Made by a program: the position numbers and the translations under genes
Shown here: piece after piece, positions 49,101-61,100 of the stretch
How the letters are laid out: each line of letters starts with the position of its first letter
Numbering within the stretch: position 1 is the stretch's first letter
Notes under the pieces: generated by a model
Seen by the model: the letters and a program-made list of their open reading frames with translations, nothing else
What the model was told of the DNA's origin: nothing
The model's database searches: none
Assembly (NCBI GenBank): GCA_963971285.1
Contig: OZ020260.1
Coordinates: 14,480,798-14,544,797, forward strand
DNA: 64,000 nucleotides
Reading direction: 5' to 3'
Origin: Astropecten irregularis
Taxonomy: Eukaryota > Echinodermata > Asteroidea > Paxillosida > Astropectinidae

Positions 49101-52100
49101 CTAAATGGATACATACTTTCTAAATTCTTGACATTGTAGACGACTATAATTTCGGATGTACATGTACATGTAAAACCATTCATAATTATCATTTCCCATT
49201 AATTAACTAGATTTTACATGTGATGATGTGAGAATAGAAACAACTACTGAATTGAAATGAATTTCAATTCAATTCACATTGATGTAACAGCCTATGTGTG
49301 AGGATGGACATTGAAGTTTTCATAAAATGTGTGTACACAGATAAACTGATTGCTTGTGTACACACCACTGACTAGTGTGCAAACAAAGCCAGTAACTGCC
49401 TGTACATGTACAAACAGGCAAACATGGCAAATATAATAACGATATCAAGAACACAGCCTTGACAAGAGTGATACATTATATGGGCCATTCCACCAGGCTG
49501 GCACGACTCAGGCAAGACTTTAAGGCGTCCCCTTGTATTAAGTAGTAGGGGTTTCAGACTACCGTGGACTTTACCCGGGTAAATTATTACCTGGGTAGTT
49601 GTCTCTTCCCCCGAGAAGAAATCACAAGAATTGGTTTCACACTACAAAATCAAACCCCGCAATTCAGATTGTAAACAAGCTTCGGTGCATACCCAAGAAA
49701 TTAGCAAATGCAGAATTGTCTGACGGTCATCTTTAACCCTGAGTAATGCTGTGAGAGTCGAGTCCGGTCTTGGACTCGGATGGAGTCGGGCTCGGACTCA
49801 GACTCGGATGTGTTGACTCGGTCTCGGTCTCAGACTCGGTTGGACTGGACTTGGTCTCGGACTGACCGGACTTGGACACAGCACTGACCCTGAGATTAGG
49901 TTAACCCACCTTGTGAATAGGGTTAGTAATTACCCGGGTTAAATGGGTTTTGAAGCAGTTAACTCAGCGATTTTCTAAACCCCTGAGAAGTGTAGTGTGA
50001 ACACTCAGTTACCCAGGTAATCTCAGGGTTAAATTCATCATTAATCTTGAGATAACCCAGTAACAACATACAGTGGAACGCCGGTATAACGAACATGCTG
50101 GAACTCACAAATATTGTACGTTATAGGTCGTTCATTCGTTTTAAAGAACCATATTGAGCATGTGTTGTACACAAAAATTGGGAGCCAAGGATGATGTTTG
50201 GTATAGTGGGGTTCGTTATAGTGGCGTTCCACTGTGGTGTGAAACCCATACAGGTAATACAGTGCCATTCTTTGTCATTGTATGAAATTGCAATTCATTT
50301 TAACAGAACAAAACCAAAATTGACAATTTCATTTCAATTAAGTAGGAGTGGTAGTATATAACATGTGATTAAACATGACATGCATGTACATGTACCTCTT
50401 TATGGAATCCGATCGCCGTCTCAAAGTTGCCCAGGAGGTAATGGGTGTTGCCAAGGTTACCGCATGCTCTGCCCTGGGCGGCCTTGTCTCCCAGCGACTT
50501 GACAATAGCAAGATTCATCCTGTCATTGAGAGGACGGACAAACAAAAAATTGGTCTTGGAGTGAAAGGCTGATCCCTCTTGAGCTTGTGTCGTGATGCTG
50601 TGACCGTGCTCACACTAAGAATGCCGACTTTTTCATTCTCTCAATTCAAATCGTATTTATTACACTGTGTAGGATGGTTGGTATGACGTACATAACTTCA
50701 AAAGGCAAAATTGGCACACTTGGAACATTTCAACATTTTGCATAAAAAAAACCCAAAGAAAGTCTGCCGAGCAATTTCCTCGCACACACACAATTACAAA
50801 CTCCATGATTGAATGAACAATCAACTCCCACAAAGGAAAACAAGAAAGAAATTAATAACTTTCAGAGCGAAATTGGAAAATGTTTCTCACTATTCAACTC
50901 AAAGTGAATTATAATGTGTGGCTGTTATGTGCTCAAACATCCATTTCAAAAGAAAGGACGTTTGACATCATTTATTGAACGGTGGGCAGTAGTGTAGCAT
51001 TTAATTAGAGAGAAGTTCTATTGTGATTTAATACAAAATTAAAACAAATAAAGAAATTAACAGGAAAAGTTACGAGCTTATGTCTGCCTTTTGACAACTC
51101 TGTTTTCAGGCCTTTCCACACGACACGAGAAAAAACTCTCAACCTTTGAGAATTTCTCTCATAGGTCTGGACCTCGGTCAAAATCTCTCAAGGATTCACC
51201 AGGGACGTCGGTCACTCTCAAGCAATTGGTGTCCACTCACACGATGACACTTTTGCAAGATTTTGCAACCATGAGAGAATTTCTCAATGGTTGAGAAGTT
51301 TTTTAGCGTCGTGTGAAAAAACCTTTAGTTTTCTGTTTTTCCTGAATTATTTCAGAAGTAGTAAACAGAGTTCCAATTTCTAGTTATGACCATAGACCCT
51401 AATAGGATCAAAGTTGTATAATTTGTGAAACCGAATGTACGTCTGTCGGCACAGCATGAGCTCTACATAATTACCCAGGTCTGTACAAGACCGGAGGGTC
51501 ATGCTAATGTAAGACAGCAAAGTGTTTGTCTACCGATGTGAGGACTTACTCATAGAACTCCACAGCTTTCTTGAGGCAAGCGATGACCTCCTCAGGGAAG
51601 TCTCCTGGATCCTGGTGACCGGCTCGGCCAGCGTGCTTTCCCTTAGCGTGGTAGACATTGCCCAGGTTGTATAGCGCCCTGCCTTCACCAATCTGAAATG
51701 CACAAGTGGAAAAAATAGCCAGTTAATGTACAAGATATGAAATGTAGACGACAAGAAAGGAGGGCGCTATTTGTGGTAGAGATTGACGCATCATTGTCAA
51801 TGTAGCGAATACATGCCGCATTGTGTTGACAAATTCTCTCAACTGACAGGGGGCGGGGCCCAATAATAAAATGTGGGAGGAACTGGATTGGGAATTTCCT
51901 TAGCCCGCCCTATCCACTCTTTCCTCTACAATATCTTAGTAAGCAAAAAATCATTAGTAATATAAACTACACATAAGCACAACTGAACTTTCTTCTACAA
52001 TCCATTCAATAGAATCACATACTGTAAGCACATAATTTCTGCTTACTGTAAGCATCAATTCCACGCTTACAGCTTACGGAGCCATGACATTGGGTTCAGG

Positions 52101-55100
52101 TGACATTTGAGACACTTCTACTACTAAAGGAATCCGTCATGGCTTTTATGTCAGCCTCTTACATGTTACAAACTTAAATTTATCAAGCGAGACATTACCA
52201 ATCCATAGCAAATTTGAACTTTAGAAAAATAGAAGAGGAACTTAAAATCCTCACCTTGACTTGTGCAAATTTGTTTAAAAATTCAGATAATGGGCGGAGA
52301 GAATCACAATAAGCTATTGCTTTGAAGAAAAGCACTATAAAAATGGTACATGAATATGTACTCACAGTGGTCTATACCTATGAAAATCTGAATAATAGAA
52401 ACTTTTTTAAATTGTTCAAATTGCTGAAGATTCTTTGAGAAAACACACTTAGCTGCATTTACAGGAAGAAGATTTCTATGAATAACAGCATTCATATTCA
52501 GCCTAAGTGCTCCTCTTTCAGTGCACACACAAATTATGTGAAGGGTGAACTTTAAGGCATAAATGGATGGTGTATCGATCGTTGAAATGTAAAAAAGAAA
52601 ACACAGTGGCTCTTGGTTCAGGTTTAGAGACAATTTAGACATTTGGCGACCCAGACGGAGTGAGTTTGTCTGTGTATCTTTAACAGTGCCTCTATTCTGA
52701 TCCTGGGGTGAAAAGCAGAGTTGAATAATATGCGCATAAGGACGAGGTAAAGGGGAATTATTCAACGAGTGTAATTTAGCGTTATCATAACTTCACACTC
52801 TGTGACGATTGTACACGTACATACACTGTATGGCATTACTACTATCTAAAGGTCAATAGCACTTCAGGATTGTACAAGACAAATACTCCGAGTTATTTGT
52901 ACTTGTAGTTTAGACAGAAGGAATTCTCCACAAGGTTCCTTTGTTTTCCACCGTTTTTCCATGTTTTGACATGTACATTAGCTGGTGGAATGTTTGATTC
53001 AAACTTTGACGTAGACAGAGAGAACATGACGTCAATGATGGGTAGAACCAGGCAACTTTGATGTCAAGAATCCTTATTTCTGAGAGCACTTGTAACTTGC
53101 CGTTGAATGTGTTGAAGTGCTCCGTACGTACACAGCATGCGTACATTGAATTTCACCATACTCTCGTCATAATTGGTCAGTAAAGACCTGGGGCCAATTT
53201 TATAGAGCTGCTTAGAACATTTTTTTTTTGCTAAGCACTAAAAGTCTTCCTTGAACAAACAGGAGTACCAACCAAATTTGTGTGTGTTGCTGATTGCTTT
53301 TGACATGTATTCGACCATTTGCTGAGCATAACACTTACAAGGAGTTTTGGCTGGCATACTGATTTTATTTACCAAGGTGTTTGGTGCTAAGCAAATTTTG
53401 GTGCTTAAGCAGCTCTATGAAATCACCCCCTGGAGCTGTGCTGAGTGAGACTCAAAGACGGCATTCTGTTGCAAACCACATACACAGAGCACATCCAGGG
53501 TCTGGTAGCTGGTTATTTTCTCTGATAATAAACTGCGTGAATGACGCCGCTGGAATCGGTTTATTATTATTGCCATGTGTTGTCAATTTATCTAAGCATA
53601 GAGATAATATAATAATGATACCGTATGCATGCTTAACAATGAAATATCCATGCTATACATAATTATGTACATGTACACCATGCAGGGAAGATTGTAAACA
53701 ATACTGAAATTATTTTAAAACAATTTGAAAAAAATAAATGGTAAGATTTCTTTTGCCAGTTCTTGATTATTAGAGTTGTGAGTTTGTTGTGTACAGAGTT
53801 GTAAAGGGAATATTAGGAGAAATCATTTATTTAGGAATCAGTTTTCTTTCAGTTCAGGTAAATACTTCTGTCATTGAACAATACTGCATTCTGAATGTTA
53901 GCTGAAATAAAAATTATCAAAATGTGTCAACTATAAAATGGATGATTCGGTCTCGACACTGTAAGTGAAAACAAACATGAATGTTGTGCATGGTGCACTG
54001 CACATGTGTAAAATGATGCACAGTGTATGGTTTGTGCATCTTCAGGCTGTCAGGCATGTATTGTACTATGTAGACGGTACAACACATTGAATATGCTGCA
54101 TGATTGCTGCAATGCATTATTTATGCTAGGCACACAAGAGAACCTGTAGTTTTAATACATGCACACTGCTACATCTGAAGTCCTTCTCACATGAAAGTAC
54201 ACGTTTCAATTGTAAATTCTCAAATTCTTCAAGCTTTCATGGCCAGAGTATAAGCAATGCATTACACATTGCAGTCTGCACCATAAGTACAGGAGCCAAT
54301 TTCATGGAGCTGTTAAGCACAACAAAATTGCTTAGCACAAAATGTCTCGCTCAATAATACAGACCACCATTAAAAATTCCTTTTGATATTCATGGTCAGC
54401 GAACAACAGCCAAAGAACAATCACAAGTGATGCACAACACATGGAAATTTGGTTGTTAATCCTGTTTTTTATAAAGATTTCATAGTTAGCAAATTGTTGT
54501 GCTAAGCAGGGATGTGAAATTGGCCTTTATACAGTAGATCTACATGAACTGTGATGATCTATGGACACTGTATACAATTTATGGGTCCAGTCAACATGCA
54601 TTTTGCATAGAATCAGAGCTATGAGCCATGCAGTTACAATTATGCCTGGGCTCGGACCCACACAAGATTCGAGCATACATGTACATGTACATGTAGGCCT
54701 ACGTGCACGTACATTACTGTAAAGTATCAGATATGGGGTCGATTTCACGAAGCCCTACGATTGATGGTAACTCGAGTTACGAAGGATAACCCATCGTATC
54801 CTACATTGAGCTGCAATGCATCATAAGTCCTACGATTGATAAAAAGTTACGATGAGTTTGGTGAAATCGACCCATGGACACAATTTATCTCCCTTTACTC
54901 CTTTAGACACACCCATGTTTGTTTTACATACCTTATGCAGACTGTCCTTTGTTTTCATATTCTGACCAAATGGACATCTTTAAACCATTGTTATTTGAAC
55001 CGTACCCATTTTTTCATGATGAAATTTGGACTACCGAATATCCCTTGAATGATAAACTTCAAATTTAGACAGATAAAGACACATTGAAAATGTATCCTTT

Positions 55101-58100
55101 TGGCCTATTCGTTAACATGGAAACATTATGTGGACGTGTGCCGAGTCCACATAACGTCTTGGGATCCTGCATTATGTGGACGTCCTTTGACGTGAAGTCC
55201 ACAGTGTGTATGCTACGTCTGTGCACGTACGCACGCGTACACTCTAAATAATAACATGTACGAGTCTACAGGCAACTCATTTTCAATGGAATTTGAATAA
55301 TGTCTGTCTTCCATGCCTGAAGTAATATAACTGTCTGTCCAGCAGGCCCAGACCACTCCATAATAAGAGTAGGTAGGCCAATCAGCAACGGAAAGGAGAT
55401 GATCTCGGCAAGGATAAAGATCGTGTTATTGACGAAGCCCTGAGGCCTAAATCTGCAGAGCTGCTTATGCAACATCATGGTATTAATGAAAAGTGACGTG
55501 TGCCCATTCTGTATGGCATTGTGTCGTCGTAAGTCCAAACACAACAAATCCATGGAAAATGTACGAAATCATGATCCTCATTTATATGTATGGAACTTAA
55601 CAAATCAAATGTTTTAATCCTTTAAGAGAAAGTCTTTATAAATGGTTTGCCAGATTGAAGACTGAAGTAGTGAAATATATTTCATATCATGCCAGTTTTT
55701 TATCACTTTAGTAGCAGCTTTTTATTTCTTATCATATTCTGAAAAAAGGAAATGTTTTGCGACAGGCCTACTGCAAAGCTCTTTCAAAGAGCTTAGAGTA
55801 TTACACAAACTATTATGTTCTTATGAAATTATGTTCAAATAGTAAAACAATCAAATAGGCAAATAGTAAAGTAATGGTTTGGCAAATATTCCATGATGGA
55901 CAAACAACATCAGCTGGGCAATTCTCCCTAATTACGGGCAGATTTACTCTCCCGAATTACCACAAAAACCTTCCAGTAATTGAAAATCCCTGCTGCTTTA
56001 CAGTGGATGACAAAAACATGATCAAATAAACACAATTCCCACCAGACACTCATTTATTTCTTTACTGAGAGAAAAGCTGGCAAAGGACGGGGCGAAGATG
56101 AGAATCTCCGCAAGGACAGAGAACGGCGGGTGGGGGGAGGGGGGGGGGGGGGAGTCAGAGAAGGGGAGAGAGAGGGGAAGGGGGTTCTGGCTTCCTGCAT
56201 GTCATCCTGCCAGCCTGCTGCATCTCAGTACAGCGTATGTGTAGGCCTACACCTTGGCCCGAGTCCCAAGTCGATAACTGGCCAGAGGTGTTAGAATGTT
56301 GAATGAACGGCCCGACAGGCGGCGTCTGGTTGATAAATGAAGAGGATCCAGCAACGGAGCATGTGCATGCATTCTAAAGGAGCAAGTTGGGCATGAAAGC
56401 TAGCCAGAGGAAGGTACAGGGAAACTAGGAAAGATTTGCAGTTGCTATTAAATATGCACAACATTAGGACAAACACAGAGACTGAGAGTTAATAAGGTAC
56501 GGTGTATCTTCAAATCTCTGGTATTTTTGTTTAGGTTAAATTGCAGTATTGTGCGCCCAGAAATTTGGACAAATTATTTGTGGCTTGAAAAGTGGAATGC
56601 ACTGTTTTCTGTGACATTTATCCCTCAATACAAGTAATAAACTGCAGCAAACTGGTTATCACCCAAAAATGACCTGAAATATATAAATGTCTTGGAGGAG
56701 GGCCTGACACATTTCGATTCTAGCAGGATCTTTCTCAAAGGCAAAAGAGAAAGCCTTTGAGAATGATCTTGCACGGATCAAAATGCGTCAGGCCCTCCTA
56801 ACTCCAAGACATTTATCCCTCGATAAGTTCTCTTTGGATATTGAGTACAGTTCATAAGAGAACAGGTGGTAAAGGGATGCTGATGGTACAAGGACAACAT
56901 CAGTAAACAAGTTTACATGTAAGTTACACGTACAGGTACATTATTCCCTGACTTGATGGGATGGCAAAGCACTGAGCCTGCTTAGTCCTGTACACCTGAT
57001 TAACAATCTCAAGAACTCAAGATCCTAATAACATTTGAAACGAGGCCATAAATTAACATCATCCTGAACTTCCTGTACAAAAGCTGACTGGATAATTACA
57101 ATTTAGTCCGATCCCATAGGGAACTATCAGGTTCCGGAGTTTTCCAAGGAAAGAGCTTCGGCTTCAATTTCAATTAAGTAGCTCTATAGATAGTAGCCAG
57201 TTTGTGAAGCCGACAATGTTCAGACGGACAACTTCTGCAAATGGCAATACGCGTGTATCTAACACAGCATCTGGAAATCCCATTGCAGAAAACTGTACAT
57301 GAACACTACTTAGCAATGCTATGCAGACTTGCCAAACCAACCACAAACAAATTTAATTGGTTCTTCTTGCCTTTTTGGTTTATTAACAACCTGTGTTTGT
57401 CCAGCAAAAGTTTTGCCGTGCTTACAAGTGCGAGTAAATTAGAATGATAAGAAATTAGCCTCTGGTTTGTACAAACCTACTTGGTACATGCATGTATGTG
57501 TGTATGAAGTGTACATATAATATGTAGACGTTGACATGTTGTAAACACCGTGGATGTTTTGGCTCCCAGGCAAGCCAGGAGCTTGATATATATATCAGTG
57601 CACTTATCTACACACAACGGCTTCTAAGACATGTCAGCTCAAGTGTAAAGTAAACGCACCTCACTTACTCGCCTGCATGCATACTGTATACATGTAAGTG
57701 GATGTTTTTGATAACTTATAGACAAAAAATACAAGAAACATTCAAGAAACAAGAAAGGCTTTGAGGACACAGACGCATCATTAAGATTGTTCACTTAGGA
57801 GAGAACTAGAGAGTTGCATTTTACTTTATGATACATGTATATCCTGGAGGAGAATGCCAAAAACAAGACAATTTTACTGACGACTGAATCGTGGCGTATT
57901 TGTGCAATTTCTCTGTTTCTAGGGATGGATAGCTCAGATGGCAGAGAACTGGGGCCTTTCTCAAACCTTGGCTCCGGCTCAGGCTCCGGCTTCGTCTCTG
58001 TAATCCATATGCTGAAAATATAGCTTGTGGTTTTTCGTTGAAGCTGAAGCTCTGTTTTCTTTTTCAAACCAGAGAATCTACTTCCGAACCGCAGCCAAAA

Positions 58101-61100
58101 GTCTCTATTTTGGTACCCGTTATTTTAAAATGGATTCACGTTCCGGAGCCAGAGCCTGAGCCGGAGCTGAACTTTGAGAAAGGCCGCTGGTACAGTTACA
58201 GAGACCTGTACATGTATCAGTTTGGAGTCCCAATGTGGCGGAACGTTTCTTTTACTTGTCTCCACAATAGTTTCATTAGGGCAAATGTGACAATGGAAAA
58301 TGTGCATTTGTATTACTTAGGGGAAGCAATCTATCAAATTCAATACAATACATGAATGAGGCCCACATGTATCAAGAATGCATGGTTTATGCATGCACTA
58401 AGTGAATCTGTCATGACAGTGTAAAGTGAACAAGAACTTGAGGAATAAACACTGCATTGCCCTCCACGACGGCTCTGTACATGTACATGCCACGGAGCCT
58501 GTTCTGGATCACATTTGAGCGACTCTAGTTGTTTTCCCCCTAGTGGACACGGATGCCTTCTTAACGCATCACAAACCCAGCCAATCACTTAGAGAGGTTG
58601 GGCCCATTAAATGGACGTCCATTAAAGCTGCACGTGAAGTCAGTCCCACGCACTCCATTACCATATTTGTTATCTGCTCTTCTGTATAGGTCAGTTTAAT
58701 ACTATGCGTTAATGTGGACCCTAGGGGTCTACAGCATATGGCATGAAGGAAGGTAAGGCACCACCATGAAATATGACTCTTTTTATTTTTATTTTTGGGG
58801 TCAGTAGGAGGGGAGATTAAAGTGTTACTGTCAAGTCGACGTTTCAAACAGTACATACTGTTCATCTTCAAGGAGAAAGAGGGAAACACTAGGTTAAAGT
58901 TCTGAGCATATGAGAGAGCGCTGGAATGGAATGACTTGACCCAAGGGTCTGGGATTAAAGACAGAATCCAGTGAGAATTTTCCTTTCATTTCAACAAAAT
59001 TAAACTCAGAAGGATTCTTTATAATAATGACGTTTTATACATTACGATTGTAATGGGTTTAATCCATTTAGAGTTCTTCAAATGGCCAACCAATGCAGTG
59101 CAGCTTGCTAGCTATCGCAGGTAACTGGTAACAGAGTAATTTAGCAGAACCAGTGACACTTGCAGTAAGGTTTTTTTCCCCCAATAATTATGCCGAGTCT
59201 TCTCCTTCATCTAATAGCCAAAGCAATTTTCCTTCCTTCAGATCAGCATCTTACAGGTACCTGGGTCCTTCTGAAAATGAAATGAAATCTTGAATGTTAT
59301 GACAGTGTTTTTACCTTGTCTTTAAGCTCCCTGGATATATCAAGGTGTCGTTGGCAGCACACGATGGCCTCGTCAAACTTTCCCAACACCTTAAGCGTGT
59401 TCCCAAGGTTACCACTTGCCTTGGCCTCCCCGATCTGATCTCCCAACGTGCTGGGTAATGAGAGAAAACAAACAAATAAACAAATAAATAAGTAAACATA
59501 AACAAAATGGCAATATATGGGAGGTCTTGAGCAAGGGTCTAGACTGTAGACAGCGGGATAAGAGGCAATGGGGTAGGGACAAGGAGGCCAGGGGTCGATT
59601 TCAGGAAGCATTGAGATCAATCGCCTCGAGTTACGAAGGATAACCCATCATAGGGCTGCAATGCATCATAAGTCCTACGATTGATAGTAAGTTACGACGA
59701 GTTTGGTGAAATTGACCCATGTTCTTATAGGTCCAAACCGCTAGCCGAACATCATCCATTCAACAAGCAATAACATTTTACTATTCTCTCAAACACTGAG
59801 CATACACTTGTCATTAATAATGCATTGTTCTAAAGACTGAGTAAATCAATGTTTTGTGCACAGATGAATTTAAATTTAAAATAAACTAAATTCAAATTCA
59901 ATGGGAATTACTGTAAATGTACAAGTATTTGTACAGTATGTGTGGTATAAATGTACATATGTACATGTACCAGTACTTCTATTGACAAAACCACAGAGAT
60001 TCAACAAAAAACTCTCAAACAAATAATACACAGATAGGCCCGATATGTAGATGTCAAGGCAGATGGTAATCCTTATTAACCTTGCAATACATCTTACCAA
60101 ATGTCCAAACCGATATAAACACTATAACCCTCAGCCTTAATATCACAGTATTTCTTGTCTTATTAAGAGCAAATTGGAAGCAGTATAATAAAATACCCCA
60201 GCCATTATCCCTACATTCTTGACACAGAGTCAGCATCAGATTGTGCCATAAATAACCTCATAGACTCTACACTGTGCATTAAATATAAAGGCTGTGGAGT
60301 GTATTTTTTTAAAGGTCCCAAACCCGACCAGTTATAGATCACTCGGTCGCTATAAATGTCAGAAATTATGAATCCAGCCATTGAAACACAAACGGTGAAG
60401 GACTGTGTGTAATGGGGATCAGTATCAAACTATTGTGAGCTTCAAAGCAAAAAGTTGAAAGAGAAAAATAATTTCTACTCGTTTTAAATTTAAAGCTCAA
60501 AATTGAATATGTATGATACTCAATCTAAAAAGGATCTAGGCCTACAAAAGAAAAAAAAGAAATGACAATATAAGTCATTGAAGAAATTTTGTAAAATTGC
60601 CCAGTTCTAAGCAATACATTGTATGTTTTTAAGCTAGAAGCCTACATGTACAATGCAAGTTGCTCAAATGCATGCATGTACCATATTGAATGATTGAAAA
60701 AAGTGATTCAATGGCGAACATTAACATAAATTGTTTTATTGATGATGCAATATTGTATTTGATGGTAACAATTCTATGAAATGACTCAAAACCTGTCAGA
60801 CTCGCCTCATTCTCTGTGAGTAAATGAAACATGCAGGTAGCCATGCATGAACCAACTTGCACTATTCACAGATCAAGCCATCACCATGGATACCAAATTA
60901 ATAATTTATTAAAATGTGCAGTCGCCCAACGAAAAACACACTTTAATTAATTTAATTACCCATACTTCCAATTGATGATAAATACAAATCAATCAATTTT
61001 AGCAAGCTAATCAAGCAATTAGTGTCTTTCTTGAGGGGGGAGGGGAAAGGGGCGGGGCCTTCTAATTACATGTACAGTGTAATAAGCCCACTGTGCAGGC

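Larger units (their letters stand above)
49547..50247. repeat. GGGTTTCA foldback element hosting another MITE
   Basis: Left AGGGGTTTCAGACTACCGTG and right GGTGTGAAACCC are inverted; both halves contain matching CCCGGGTAA/TTACCC-type boxes. A second element occupies 50071-50234. Confidence 0.6.
46302..50395 (-). other. GPSM2 intron 4 (4.1 kb)
   Basis: Contains a TACATG run (about 46948-46966), a TC/CGGACTCGG minisatellite (49745-49880), a large foldback with a nested MITE (49547-50247) and C-rich and T-rich low-complexity tracts. Otherwise nothing recognisable. Confidence 0.6.
51693..59314 (-). other. GPSM2 intron 2 and exon B flank (7.6 kb)
   Basis: Repeats are listed separately. The rest is AT-rich with TACATG runs (for example 54680-54695), a poly-G tract (about 56130-56155) and a G/A-rich stretch (56155-56185). 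A CRE-like TGACGTCA occurs near 53027. No nested gene is supported. Confidence 0.6.

Noticed and set aside
52304-52765. 153-codon open frame on the - strand
   Set aside because: No recognisable domain, intronic to GPSM2, and composition like the surrounding AT-rich intron.
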